DNA from: Pengzhenrongella frigida
Lineage (GTDB): Bacteria > Actinomycetota > Actinomycetes > Actinomycetales > Cellulomonadaceae
Reading direction: 5' to 3'
DNA length: 64,000 bases
Assembly: GCF_004168625.1 (NCBI RefSeq)
Contig: NZ_SDWW01000006.1
Coordinates: 62,001-126,000, forward strand
The translations under genes were made by a program, and so were the position numbers. Shown here piece after piece: positions 1 to 8,078 of the stretch (the stretch's first letter is position 1; every line of letters starts with the position of its first letter). Below the pieces are notes generated by a model. The model worked only from the letters and a program-made list of their open reading frames with translations. It ran no database searches and was not told the DNA's origin.

Positions 1-1
1 T

Positions 2-265
2 GCCGGCCACCGAATCGGTGGGCGCAACGAGTGCAATCTTAATTGGTTGGCTGCCACGATCCTGAAGGACGAGAACGGCATCTCGGCTGTCGGCCTAGGC
101 ATTCTGTCGAATGCCTTGCTCATCGCCTACGGGCCGAGCACGTTTCTCAGTGCGGTGGTCTCCGACCGGTCCAACGCCCGGTTTCTCCTCCCGCTCGGGC
201 TGGCGCTGTCCGCGCTGGCCAACTTCGCCATCGCCTTCATTCCGGCGGCCGGCGTGCTGTCCTGA
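2..265 (+). pseudogene. 3'-truncated GlpT/UhpT-like MFS transporter fragment
   Basis: The frame is open from the left edge to TGA at 263-265, so the start lies outside the window. The peptide carries the SDRSNAR loop between TM2 and TM3 followed by a hydrophobic segment, which resembles the N-terminal third of organophosphate:phosphate antiporters (GlpT family, normally about 450 residues and 12 helices). Translation stops after this segment and only 66 bases separate it from the next gene, so the remaining helices are missing. A strong hairpin follows the stop directly. Most likely a decayed transporter; an internal deletion is the simplest cause. The family call rests on a short stretch. 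Confidence 0.5.
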
Positions 266-271
266 CGAGCA

Positions 272-319
272 GCGGACCGGGTCGGCGCCGACACGAGGTC
301 GAGCGCCGACCCGGTCCGC
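272..319. terminator. bidirectional terminator hairpin
   Basis: Perfect 17-bp inverted repeat (272-288 with 303-319) around a 14-base loop. It lies between the truncated transporter on the plus strand and the minus-strand lipoprotein gene that ends at 332, so it can serve both. Confidence 0.75.
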
Positions 320-331
320 CCGGGCGGGTCG

Positions 332-2167
332 TCAGCGGCGGCCGGGGCCTGCGCCCATGCCCATGCCGCCGGCGGCTGCCTCGCCGGCCGTGGCCGTCGC
401 GACCTCGGTCGCACCGGTGCGGTCGCCGTCGGCCGTCATCCCTCCGACGCTCACGCCGGAGATGCTGCCGCCGGCGTACACCGTGTACGACTCGCCGCTG
501 GTGATCTGCGCGGCGGAGAGCACGAGGGACTGGAAGTCCTTGGTGGACTCGAACGCGGCGATCTCCGTGCCGTCGGCCGAGACCACGTGGACCACCGTCC
601 CGGCCACCTGGGTGGAGTCGAACGCCACGGACACCCAGCCCTGGGCGGACGTGTCGCCGGGGGACATGGCCATCCCGGCGCTGCCGGCCGCGAGCAGCAC
701 GCCGCCGGACACGTCGAACGTGCCGTCGACGTCGAGCGCGCCGTTGCCGGAGGTCGTCGGCCCGGAGACCACTGTCGTCCCGCCGCTGATCGTCATCGAG
801 CCATTCGAGTCGAGCCCGTCGCCGTCGGAGTCGACCACGATCGTGCCGCCGCTGATCGTCAGGGAGTAGTCACCGGTCGTGGCGAACTCGTCCTCGGTGC
901 CACCCACGGGTGCTCCGCCCGGCCCCTGCTGGCCCGACCCGTCGGCCCCGCCCGCGACGTTGATGCCGTCGTCGCTCGCCGTGATGCTCACGTCGCCGCC
1001 GCTGATCGTGATGGTGGCGCTCTCGAGCCCTTCGTAGGACTCGGTCACGGCGACCGTCCCGCCGGACACGCTCAGGGCGCCGTCGGCGTGGACGCCGTCA
1101 TCCCCGCTGGCCAGCGTGAGCTCGCCGCCCACGATCGTCACGGCGCCGCCGGAGTGGACGGCGTCGTCCGCCGCGTCGACGGCGACCTGGCCGCCGCCGA
1201 CCACGACGCTCACGTCCCCCTTGAGCCCCTTCGCCGAGGCATCCGCGGCGACCGTCGCGCCGCTGCCCCCGCCGGCGTCGACGGTGACCTCCCCATCGGC
1301 GATGATCACGTCGGTCGTGGCCTGGAGGCCGTCACCGCCGGCCGTGACCGCGACCGTCCCGGCCAGGATCGCGATGTAGCCCGCCGCCGCGTCATCCACC
1401 ACGTCGGACTTCAGGCCGTCGCCGCCGGCGGTCGCGGTGACGGTCGCGCCGTCGATCACGAGGTAGTCCTTGCCGCGGATCGCGTCGTCGACCGCGTCGA
1501 CCGTGAGGGTGGCGGCGGTGATCACCAGCCCGTCGGTGCTGGCGATGCCGTCGTTCGCGTTCCCGTCGACGCTCAGTGCACCCGTCCCGGTGATCGTCAG
1601 GTCTGCCGTGGAGTAGAGGGCCGCGTTCGGTGCCTCGGTGTCGGCTGCCGCCCCGGCGGAGGTCGCCGCGTCGGCCAGCGTGTTCGTGGAACCGTCCGCG
1701 AGGACGACGACCACCTCGTCGGCGTTCGTCACGGCGACCGCCGCGGTGGTCGAGCTGGTCACGTCGACCCCGTCGAGGATCAGCCGCACGATCCCGTCGT
1801 CGGCGCTGTCGACGACGATCTGGCCGTCGTCGAGCGTGCCCGAGATCCGGTAGGTCCCCGCGGCGGTGATCGTCACGGTGGCGCCGTCGACGGTGACCGA
1901 GGCGGCGTCGGCCGTCGCCCCGTCCCCGGTGAGGGTGATCGGGATCTCGTCGGCCTCGGCCCATTCGTGGTCGGCAGCGTCGTCGTGGTCGGCCGTGTTC
2001 GCGGCCAGGGCCTCGGCCACGGTGACGTCGGCGCTCACCGAAGTCGCGCTCGTGGCGGGGCTGGTCGTCGTCGTGCCGGCGGTCGTGTCGGCCGTGCTCG
2101 CGCAGCCGGTGAGCAGGGCCGCGACGAGCAGGGCGGGGATGAAGGTGCGGGGGGTCGGACGTCGCAT
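332..2167 (-). CDS. Secreted lipoprotein with Cthe_2159-type carbohydrate-binding beta-helix
   Basis: 611 residues. A signal peptide with lipobox LLTGC (Cys22) anchors the protein to the outer membrane leaflet. The rest is low-complexity Thr/Ala/Asp/Gly sequence with many DDGI, DDAI and GDGL turns and short V-T-I strands, as in the Cthe_2159 family (DUF4353-like), calcium-binding parallel beta-helices one of which binds polygalacturonate. ATG 2167 is chosen over an in-frame TTG at 2179 because TTGGAG precedes it at good spacing. It is the last gene of a minus-strand set with the VTC protein (62-base gap) and the DUF4956 protein. Ligand unknown; family call fairly firm. Confidence 0.75.
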   Translation of the reverse strand: MRRPTPRTFIPALLVAALLTGCASTADTTAGTTTTSPATSATSVSADVTVAEALAANTADHDDAADHEWAEADEIPITLTGDGATADAASVTVDGATVTITAAGTYRISGTLDDGQIVVDSADDGIVRLILDGVDVTSSTTAAVAVTNADEVVVVLADGSTNTLADAATSAGAAADTEAPNAALYSTADLTITGTGALSVDGNANDGIASTDGLVITAATLTVDAVDDAIRGKDYLVIDGATVTATAGGDGLKSDVVDDAAAGYIAILAGTVAVTAGGDGLQATTDVIIADGEVTVDAGGGSGATVAADASAKGLKGDVSVVVGGGQVAVDAADDAVHSGGAVTIVGGELTLASGDDGVHADGALSVSGGTVAVTESYEGLESATITISGGDVSITASDDGINVAGGADGSGQQGPGGAPVGGTEDEFATTGDYSLTISGGTIVVDSDGDGLDSNGSMTISGGTTVVSGPTTSGNGALDVDGTFDVSGGVLLAAGSAGMAMSPGDTSAQGWVSVAFDSTQVAGTVVHVVSADGTEIAAFESTKDFQSLVLSAAQITSGESYTVYAGGSISGVSVGGMTADGDRTGATEVATATAGEAAAGGMGMGAGPGRR

Positions 2168-2229
2168 GAGGAGCTCCAAGGATGAAGGGGGTTCGGGCGG
2201 TCAGGAAGAGGGGGACGACGGCGCGCGGG

Positions 2230-3045
2230 TCAGGGCTGCGGGCGGTCGGGGGTCGCGAAGTGGTGGTTCAGGACCCGCTGCCAGCGGTTCGCGGGCAGGT
2301 CGGGCTGCAGTGCGGCCAGGCCGGTGGCGAACTTGGAGATCGGCGTCGGGCGGTGTCCGCGGGACCAGAGCAGGCGGTCGACCGGCGAGGCCGTCGACCC
2401 CGTCTTGGTCTCGAGGATCACGAGCTCCGGCAGCTCGAGGCACCGGCCGGCGTCGTCGAGCCAGGAGAGGTCGGTGTCCACCGTGACGCGGCTGCCGGAT
2501 CCGGGCAGGTAGAGCGTGCTGCGGTGGTACCGGGTCACGAGGGTCGCGGTGAGGTCCAGCGCGCCGGCGGCCGGACCGCCCATGACGGCGGCGTCGACGA
2601 GCACCTCGGCGGCGAACGTGCGGCCCGGTGCGGTCAGCACCGCGCCGGCTCCGACGGGGTGCGCCGCCCGGTGCTTGACGGTGCGACCGCGCCCGTCCCG
2701 GGTCTTGACCTCCAGCCAGCACTCGGCGGAGTCCAGGTAGGTCCGGGTGCGGATCTTGAACCGCCGCCGTCGGCGGTGGGCCGCGAGCAGGTAGCTCGTC
2801 AGGTCCGGGGTGTCGAAGTACACCGACTCGTAGCCGAACGAGCGGGCGCCGTCGATCTGCAGCGCGCGGGTGTCTCGCGAGACCCGGCGCAGCAGGTCGC
2901 GCGCGTCTGCCAGCGGGAGCACGTACTTGCGGTCGACCCGGGTCTGCAGCGCCGCGCGATCGTTGAGCTCGTCGAGCCCGATCGGGGCGAAGCGGGTGAG
3001 GGCGTCCGCCAGGTCGGGCGCCTCGCGCAGCTCGAGCGCGGTCAT
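2230..3045 (-). CDS. VTC domain protein (polyphosphate polymerase-like tunnel fold)
   Basis: 271 residues, a stand-alone VTC/triphosphate-tunnel domain with no SPX domain and no membrane helix. Residues expected in the tunnel are visible: R37, R39 and K40 (VDRKY), YFDTP at 76-80, KIRTR at 97-101, LEVK at 111-114, R172/R175, ILETK at 210-214 and SKF at 237-239. In yeast Vtc4 such basic residues and the glutamate bind triphosphate and metal for polyphosphate synthesis. The start overlaps the DUF4956 stop (ATGA, 3042-3045), so translation is coupled. Acting on phosphate polymers is inferred from the fold; bacterial members of this gene set are poorly characterised. Confidence 0.8.
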   Translation of the reverse strand: MTALELREAPDLADALTRFAPIGLDELNDRAALQTRVDRKYVLPLADARDLLRRVSRDTRALQIDGARSFGYESVYFDTPDLTSYLLAAHRRRRRFKIRTRTYLDSAECWLEVKTRDGRGRTVKHRAAHPVGAGAVLTAPGRTFAAEVLVDAAVMGGPAAGALDLTATLVTRYHRSTLYLPGSGSRVTVDTDLSWLDDAGRCLELPELVILETKTGSTASPVDRLLWSRGHRPTPISKFATGLAALQPDLPANRWQRVLNHHFATPDRPQP

Positions 3046-3650
3046 CGCACGCCCCCGGTCGCGGTTCCGGCCAGCGCACCGGCGCGCGGGCGGCTCGGGC
3101 TCCCGGTCGGCGGCAGCTCGAACCGCACCTCCACGATGGTCGTGTCGTTCACCAGGTCGACCCGCTGCACGTTGGCGGCGTGCACCCGGGCGCCGAGGAG
3201 ATCCTCGAGGCGATCGACCAGGGCGGTCTGGTCGGTGAAGGCGGAGTCGAGCACCATGACCTGGGACCGGTAGTGCCGCAGCATCCGGGGGTGGTCGCCG
3301 ACGAACATGACCGCGAGGATCAGGGCCATCAGCGCGACCGTGAGCCAGGTGGGCGTGACGCTCAGCCCGCCGAGCAGGCCGAGCGCCAGCGCCGAGAAGT
3401 AGTACGCCACCTCGAGCTGGTCGAGCTCGGACGACCGGAGCCGGATGATCGAGAGCACCCCGAACAGCCCGAGCCCGAGGCCGGCGCCGACGGTGCTCGA
3501 GGCGAGCGTGCCTGCCACGGCGAGGACCCCGATGTTCACACCGAGGTAGGCGACGACGAGGTCGCGTCGACGGTGCCGCGGGAAGTACATCCCGAAGGTG
3601 AGCAGGGTGATCGCGATCAGGTCGATCGCGAACATGACGGGCTGGGTCAT
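3042..3650 (-). CDS. DUF4956 family membrane protein
   Basis: 202 residues with about four hydrophobic helices in the first 115 residues, including a Gly/Leu-rich GLGLGLFG segment and the family-typical SIIRLRSSEL motif, then a soluble C-terminal domain of about 85 residues. GGAG lies just before the ATG. First gene of the minus-strand set and coupled to the VTC protein downstream. DUF4956, VTC and surface-protein genes (CotH or Cthe_2159) recur together in bacteria, so it may be the membrane partner of the VTC enzyme. The function itself is unknown. Confidence 0.8.
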   Translation of the reverse strand: MTQPVMFAIDLIAITLLTFGMYFPRHRRRDLVVAYLGVNIGVLAVAGTLASSTVGAGLGLGLFGVLSIIRLRSSELDQLEVAYYFSALALGLLGGLSVTPTWLTVALMALILAVMFVGDHPRMLRHYRSQVMVLDSAFTDQTALVDRLEDLLGARVHAANVQRVDLVNDTTIVEVRFELPPTGSPSRPRAGALAGTATGGVR

Positions 3651-3788
3651 CGTGAACTCCGAATGTCGGTGGAGTGAACATCACCTCATCCGGGCCTGGG
3701 GCTCGGCTTTGTCCTTCCTGTGCGCCAGCCCATCGTTCGGGCGACCTCGACGCCGGGGCCCCGCCGGGCGGGCCGGGGCGGGCGCTCG

Positions 3789-3794
3789 TAGAGT
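3789..3794 (+). promoter_or_regulatory. -10 element for a leaderless mRNA (DUF72 gene)
   Basis: TAGAGT lies 7 bases before GTG 3802 and no Shine-Dalgarno sequence is present, so transcription probably starts at the start codon. Confidence 0.5.
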
Positions 3795-3801
3795 CGCGGG
3801 G

Positions 3802-4635
3802 GTGGCCGACATCCGCATCGGGATCTCCGGCTGGCGGTACGCCCCGTGGCGCGGCACGTTCTACCCCCCGGGACTGCCTCAGGCCCAGGAGCTGGAGTAC
3901 GCCGCTCGTCGCCTGTCGTCGATCGAGATCAACGGCACCTTCTACGCGCTGCAGCGACCGGAGAGCTACCGGTCCTGGTGCGCGCAGACCCCGCCGGGAT
4001 TCGTGTTCGCCGTCAAGGGCCCGCGGTTCGTCACCCACCTACGCAAGCTCGCGGGCGTGGACACCGCGCTGGCCAACTTCTTCGCCTCCGGGGTGCTGGC
4101 GTTGGGCGACAGGCTCGGCCCGGTGCTCTGGCAGCTCCCACCGACGCTCGCGTACGACGCCGATCGGCTGGCGTCGTTCTTCCGGCTCCTGCCCCGCACC
4201 ACGAGCCAGGCCGCCCGGCTGGCGGGTCGGCACGACGAACGGCTCGAGGGACGGGCCTGGACCGAGACCGACGCTGATCGACCGGTGCGCCACGCGATCG
4301 AGGTCCGGCACCCGTCGTACGAGCGACCCGAGTTCGTCCGGCTGGTCCGCGACCACGACGTCGCGCTCGTGGTGGCCGACAGTGCGGGGCGGTGGCCGCG
4401 GTTCGAGGAGGTGACCGCCGACTTCGTCTACGTCCGCCTCCACGGCGACGCTGAGCTCTACGTCAGCGGGTACGACGACGAGGCCCTGGACCGGTGGGCG
4501 GCGCGCCTGCGACGGTGGAACGCGGGGGCCGGACCCGCCGGCCGGGACGTTTTCGTGTACCTCGACAACGACGCCAAGGTGCGGGCACCGTTCGATGCCA
4601 TGAATCTCGCGCGGCGGGTAACCGGGCGAGAGTGA
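3802..4635 (+). CDS. DUF72 domain protein (YecE-like)
   Basis: 277 residues with the DUF72 TIM-barrel signature: GISGWRY near the N-terminus, SSIEINGTFY, the FAVKGPRFVTH strand, LWQLPP, IEVRHPSY, FVYVRLHG and a C-terminal VYLDND followed by AP. The family is widespread and has no established activity. GTG 3802 is selected because homologues start at this point and a -10 box sits 7 bases upstream. It stands alone between the DUF4956 set, which diverges, and the GAF-ANTAR gene. Confidence 0.85.
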   Translation: MADIRIGISGWRYAPWRGTFYPPGLPQAQELEYAARRLSSIEINGTFYALQRPESYRSWCAQTPPGFVFAVKGPRFVTHLRKLAGVDTALANFFASGVLALGDRLGPVLWQLPPTLAYDADRLASFFRLLPRTTSQAARLAGRHDERLEGRAWTETDADRPVRHAIEVRHPSYERPEFVRLVRDHDVALVVADSAGRWPRFEEVTADFVYVRLHGDAELYVSGYDDEALDRWAARLRRWNAGAGPAGRDVFVYLDNDAKVRAPFDAMNLARRVTGRE

Positions 4636-4741
4636 GCTCGGCGTGCAACAGTGGTGGGTCGTCGGCAATTCTGTGCGCCTGAAATCGGGCGTACGTCAGC
4701 GATGCACCGGGCGCATTTCTGCGTCCGGCAAAGGGGGAGCA

Positions 4742-5497
4742 ATGACTGACGAATTTGAACCGGATGCTGTGACGACGTCGCAGGCCCGAGCCGAACTGGG
4801 CTCGATCCTGCTCGAAACCGCGAGCATCGAGGACTACCTCGAGGAGTTCGCCCAGCACGCACCCGAGCACATCGGCGCGGGTACGCACTGCGGCATCACG
4901 CTTCGACACCGCGGCCACGACCGGCGCGCGGCGAGCAGCGACGCGCGGACCGCGCGCTGCGACGACGTCGAGGTGGCCGCCGGGTCGGGGCCGTGCATCA
5001 CCTCGCTCGACGAGCAGCGCACGGTGATGGGCGACGAGATCTGGCACGACGAGCGCTGGGTCGAGTGGCGCGAGGCGGCCGTCCGCGCGGGATTCCGGTC
5101 GGCGGCTGCGTTGTCGGCCACCGCTGGGCCGGGGGCCGCGATCGCGCTGAATCTCTACTCGGAGGACGAGGAGCCCTGGGAGCAGGAGCGCCTCGTGCGG
5201 GCGGCCGTGTTCGCCCAGCAGGTCGCCCGGGTGATGGCCCTGTGCATCCGGATCTCCGAGCAGACCGTGATCAACGGTGACCTGAGCGCGGCGATGGCGT
5301 CCCGGGCGATCATCGACCAGGCGATCGGGGTGATCATGGCGCAGAACCGGTGCACCTCCGAGGAGGCGTTCGAGATCCTGCGCAGCGCGTCGAGCCACCG
5401 CAACATCAAGCTGCGCGACGTGGCCGCCGCCGTCGTGCAGGGGATCGCCGGCTCGGTGCCCACCACCGGCCAGTTCCGCCCGCGCGCGGAGAGCTGA
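4742..5497 (+). CDS. GAF-ANTAR transcription antiterminator
   Basis: 251 residues: a GAF-like sensor region (about 20-165, with CDDVEVAAGSGPC around 73-85) and a C-terminal ANTAR domain (about 173-235, with the AIIDQAIGVIMAQ helix and the AFEILRSASS helix). ANTAR domains bind paired hairpins in nascent RNA and prevent termination. The leader has a purine-rich GGGGGAG before ATG 4742. The next gene is an anti-sigma type kinase, so the pair looks like a small stress-response island. The signal sensed by the GAF domain is unknown. Confidence 0.85.
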   Translation: MTDEFEPDAVTTSQARAELGSILLETASIEDYLEEFAQHAPEHIGAGTHCGITLRHRGHDRRAASSDARTARCDDVEVAAGSGPCITSLDEQRTVMGDEIWHDERWVEWREAAVRAGFRSAAALSATAGPGAAIALNLYSEDEEPWEQERLVRAAVFAQQVARVMALCIRISEQTVINGDLSAAMASRAIIDQAIGVIMAQNRCTSEEAFEILRSASSHRNIKLRDVAAAVVQGIAGSVPTTGQFRPRAES

Positions 5498-5503
5498 GCC
5501 GGT

Positions 5504-5541
5504 CCGCGACCCCGCCGGGCGAGCGACGCGCGGGGTCGCGG
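5504..5541 (+). terminator. hairpin after GAF-ANTAR gene
   Basis: 11-bp stem (5504-5514 with 5531-5541) and 16-base loop right after the stop codon; no U-tract. Confidence 0.45.
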
Positions 5542-5596
5542 GGAGGTGCACGTTCGCCATCCCGGCGCCGAGTTGGTGATACTTGACCTCAGGACG

Positions 5597-6025
5597 ATGA
5601 CCGTCACGACTCGCGTGTCGGCCGGACCGGGCTGGGGTGGGGTGTTGGAGCTGCAGCTGGTGGCCCAGCCCTCGGCGGCACGGGCCGGACGGCAGTGGGT
5701 GGTGCGCGCGATCGCGGCGCAGGGCGTCTCGGCGGAGGCGTCGGACGTCATCGAGCTCCTCGCCGGCGAGCTCCTCGCGAACGCGGTGCTCCACGGTCCC
5801 GCCGCCGGTGACATCCAGATCCGGATGTGGCGCTCCGGGCACCTGGTCAGCGTGGCCGTGAGCGACCGGGGCGTGGGACAGCCGGTGATCCGGCGTCCGG
5901 TGCTCCTGACCGCGAACGGGCGGGGCATGGTGCTGGTCGACACCCTGTCCAGCGCCTGGGGGGTCGACGACCATGGTCCGGACGGCAAGACCGTGTGGTT
6001 CACCCTCGACGTCGGCGTGGCCTGA
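5597..6025 (+). CDS. RsbW-type ATP-binding anti-sigma/regulatory kinase
   Basis: 142 residues, a single HATPase_c_2 domain. The N-box is ELLANAVLHG at 58-67, the G1 box is SDRGVG at 89-94 and the G2 box is GRGM at 108-111. Such proteins bind sigma factors or STAS antagonists and phosphorylate the latter. The first 20 residues are variable. ATG 5597 follows AGGACG; a GATACT box at 5578-5583 could be the -10. An upstream in-frame GTG at 5546 is less likely. No sigma factor or antagonist gene is adjacent, so the partner must lie elsewhere. Confidence 0.75.
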   Translation: MTVTTRVSAGPGWGGVLELQLVAQPSAARAGRQWVVRAIAAQGVSAEASDVIELLAGELLANAVLHGPAAGDIQIRMWRSGHLVSVAVSDRGVGQPVIRRPVLLTANGRGMVLVDTLSSAWGVDDHGPDGKTVWFTLDVGVA

Positions 6026-6059
6026 CGGCCGCGCCTCGCCAGCCGTTGGCGCGGACCGG

Positions 6060-6425
6060 TCAGTCCCGGGCCACCCGCAGGGCGTCCAGGACCCAGCGCA
6101 CCGCGCCGTCGTCGTCCATCCCGAGCGCGCGAACCCGGCTGACGTAGTCCTGCGCCGCGGCGAACGCCGCGCGCTCGGTCGCCTCGCCGGACGTCTCGAC
6201 GAAGGTGCCGGCCCGCCCGCGGGTCTGCACGACGCCGGCCTGCTCGAGCTCGCGATAGGCCCGCGCGACAGTGTTCGTGGCCACACCCAGGTCGTCGGCC
6301 AGCGCGCGCACCGTGGGCAGGCGCGTGCCCGGGACCAGCGCGCCGGTGCGGATCGCGGCGACGAGCTGCGAGCGGATCTGCTCGTACGGGGGGAGTGCGG
6401 AGTCCGGGTCGAGGACGGGGATCAT
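6060..6425 (-). CDS. GntR family regulator, YtrA subfamily
   Basis: 121 residues: N-terminal winged helix (PYEQIRSQL, then LPTVRALADDLGVATNTVARAYREL) and a short C-terminal helical tail of about 45 residues instead of a large effector domain, as in the YtrA subfamily. ATG 6425 is preceded by AGGAG about 8 bases upstream. YtrA regulators usually sit beside ABC transporter genes; here none is adjacent and the gene diverges from nagB across 177 bases. It may regulate itself; control of nagB is possible but unsupported. Confidence 0.85.
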   Translation of the reverse strand: MIPVLDPDSALPPYEQIRSQLVAAIRTGALVPGTRLPTVRALADDLGVATNTVARAYRELEQAGVVQTRGRAGTFVETSGEATERAAFAAAQDYVSRVRALGMDDDGAVRWVLDALRVARD

Positions 6426-6590
6426 GTCCGAGCTCCTCGTCTCCGGCCGGTCGCGGCCATCGTGCGGCCGGTGTGCAGCCACTGTGCCGGCGCGATCCGC
6501 GCAGGCGGGCTCAACCTAGTCGCCCGCCGCCGTCGGGCCCGCGTCCCGCGCCGCGCGGGCCGCGATTGGCGCCGCTCTCACGGGCCGTGA

Positions 6591-6596
6591 CACGGT
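6591..6596 (+). promoter_or_regulatory. candidate -10 for leaderless nagB
   Basis: CACGGT, 6 bases before the nagB ATG, one base away from the TACGGT boxes seen before other genes here; no ribosome binding site is visible. Confidence 0.3.
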
Positions 6597-6602
6597 GGCC
6601 TG

Positions 6603-7385
6603 ATGGAGGTCATCATCGCTGCGCCCGACGAGCTCGCAAGACTCGCCGCCGGCGCCATAGAAAAGCTCATCCTCGCCCGTCCGGCCGCGGTCCTCGGGCT
6701 GGCGACGGGGTCGAGCCCGCTCGGCATCTACGACGAGCTGGTCCGCCGGCACGAGGAGGGCGGGCTGTCGTTCGCGAAGGCGCGGGCGTTCATGCTCGAC
6801 GAGTACGTCGGACTGCCGGCCGACCACCCGGAGCGGTATCGGAACGTGATCGAGAAGGAGATCGCCGGGCGGGTGGACTTCGCACCCGGTGCCGTCCGGG
6901 GACCGGACGGGCTCGCGTCGGACCTCCCGGCGTCCTGCGCCGAGTACGACGACGCGATCGCGGCCGCCGGCGGCGTCGACCTGCAGATCCTCGGGATCGG
7001 CACGGACGGGCACGTGGCCTTCAACGAGCCGGGCTCCTCGCTCGCCTCCCGGACCCGCATCAAGACGCTCACCGAGCAGACCCGCGCGGACAACGCCCGC
7101 TTCTTCGGCGGCGACATCGACCAGGTGCCGCAGCACTGCCTGACCCAGGGGCTCGGCACGATCATGCGCGCCGCGCACATCGTGCTGATCGCGACCGGCC
7201 GGGCCAAGGCGGACGCCGTGCACCAGCTGGTCGAGGGGCCTGTCAGCGCCATGTGGCCCGCGACCGTCCTGCAGCACCACCCGCACGTGACCGTGCTGGT
7301 CGACAACGCCGCCGCGAGCCGGCTGCAGCTGGCCGACTACTTCCGGAGCACCTACGCCGCGAAGCCCGTGTGGCAGGGCCTCTGA
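6603..7385 (+). CDS. nagB: Glucosamine-6-phosphate deaminase
   Basis: 260 residues, full length for NagB. Converts glucosamine-6-phosphate to fructose-6-phosphate and ammonia in the cytoplasm. The phosphate loop ATGSSPLG is at 35-42, the catalytic acid D66 in LDEYVGL, and GTDGHVAFNEPG at 133-144 holds D135, H137 and E142. It finishes GlcNAc catabolism after uptake by the PTS encoded at 44-49 kb. No dre-like operator was found upstream, unlike the PTS genes. nagA is not in the window. Confidence 0.95.
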   Translation: MEVIIAAPDELARLAAGAIEKLILARPAAVLGLATGSSPLGIYDELVRRHEEGGLSFAKARAFMLDEYVGLPADHPERYRNVIEKEIAGRVDFAPGAVRGPDGLASDLPASCAEYDDAIAAAGGVDLQILGIGTDGHVAFNEPGSSLASRTRIKTLTEQTRADNARFFGGDIDQVPQHCLTQGLGTIMRAAHIVLIATGRAKADAVHQLVEGPVSAMWPATVLQHHPHVTVLVDNAAASRLQLADYFRSTYAAKPVWQGL

Positions 7386-7400
7386 CCAGGGGTGAGCGGC

Positions 7401-7406
7401 TAGGGT
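7401..7406 (+). promoter_or_regulatory. -10 element for a leaderless mRNA
   Basis: TAGGGT 6 bases before ATG 7413; no Shine-Dalgarno sequence. Confidence 0.5.
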
Positions 7407-7412
7407 GACCCG

Positions 7413-7655
7413 ATGGCCCTCCAAGTCGGCAACAGCACGACCACGGTTCGCGCGGGCGACCTCAACGACACGTACGTCGGTCTCCCGTTCGCGATGGAGA
7501 TCGGCCAGGCGGACTACTTCCTCAAGATCGAGGGGATCCGACGGATCTTGAGCGTCGTGCGGATCTTCGTCGGCGTTCCCGTGGGGCCCAGAGGCGAGAT
7601 CTACCTCGACGTTCAGCCGGAGCAGCTCCTCAACTTCCAGCCGCATCGCGGGTAG
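7413..7655 (+). CDS. Uncharacterised 80-residue protein
   Basis: I do not recognise this protein. It has 80 residues, no signal peptide and no membrane segment, and a mix of short strands (VGNSTTTVRAGDL, YFLKIEGIRRILSVVRIFVGVP, EIYLDVQPEQLL). Its own promoter-like box immediately upstream and normal third-position GC argue for a real gene. It lies between nagB and the DUF3039 gene, each of which appears separately transcribed. Confidence 0.6.
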   Translation: MALQVGNSTTTVRAGDLNDTYVGLPFAMEIGQADYFLKIEGIRRILSVVRIFVGVPVGPRGEIYLDVQPEQLLNFQPHRG

Positions 7656-7705
7656 GGACGGCGGCGGGCGGTCCGCCGTGATCACGGGTGTCAGAGGGTC
7701 GGTCG

Positions 7706-7711
7706 TAGACT
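7706..7711 (+). promoter_or_regulatory. -10 element for a leaderless mRNA (DUF3039 gene)
   Basis: TAGACT 7 bases before ATG 7719; no Shine-Dalgarno sequence. Confidence 0.5.
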
Positions 7712-7718
7712 CGCCTGC

Positions 7719-8078
7719 ATGAGTGAGCCGCTTCCCCCCACCACCGGTCCCGACGATCCCTTCGGTGCGCAGCCGGACTCGGGCGGGGGTACCTCGACGA
7801 GTGTCCTCGAGCGCGAGGAGACCTCCGAGCAGGTTGAACCCGGCGACCACGAGCGCTTCGCGCACTACGTGCGCAAGAACAAGATCATGAACTCTGCGAT
7901 GTCGGGCAAGCCCGTGATCGCGCTGTGCGGCAAGGTCTGGGTGCCGGGTCGCGACCCGAACAAGTTCCCGGTCTGCCCCATCTGCAAGGAGATCTACGAC
8001 GGGCTGCGAGCGCCCAAGGACGGCGACGGCTCCGGCGGTAGCGGCTCCGGCGGCAACGACTCCTCCGGCGGAAAGTGA
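7719..8078 (+). CDS. DUF3039 domain protein
   Basis: 119 residues. The core (about 41-100) has HYVRKNKIMNSAMSGKPVIALCGKVWVP and CPICKEIYD; three cysteines in CGK and CPIC suggest a zinc ribbon. The first 40 residues are acidic and Pro-rich and the last 20 are Gly/Ser repeats, so both ends are likely disordered. The family is actinobacterial and of unknown function. Its stop overlaps the helicase start (GTGA, 8075-8078), so the two proteins are translationally coupled and may act together. Confidence 0.85.
   Translation: MSEPLPPTTGPDDPFGAQPDSGGGTSTSVLEREETSEQVEPGDHERFAHYVRKNKIMNSAMSGKPVIALCGKVWVPGRDPNKFPVCPICKEIYDGLRAPKDGDGSGGSGSGGNDSSGGK

Noticed and set aside
3046-4038. Upstream extension of the VTC frame to 602 codons
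   Set aside because: It would cover the DUF4956 gene in another frame and the divergent DUF72 gene; the 4-base overlap start fits better.
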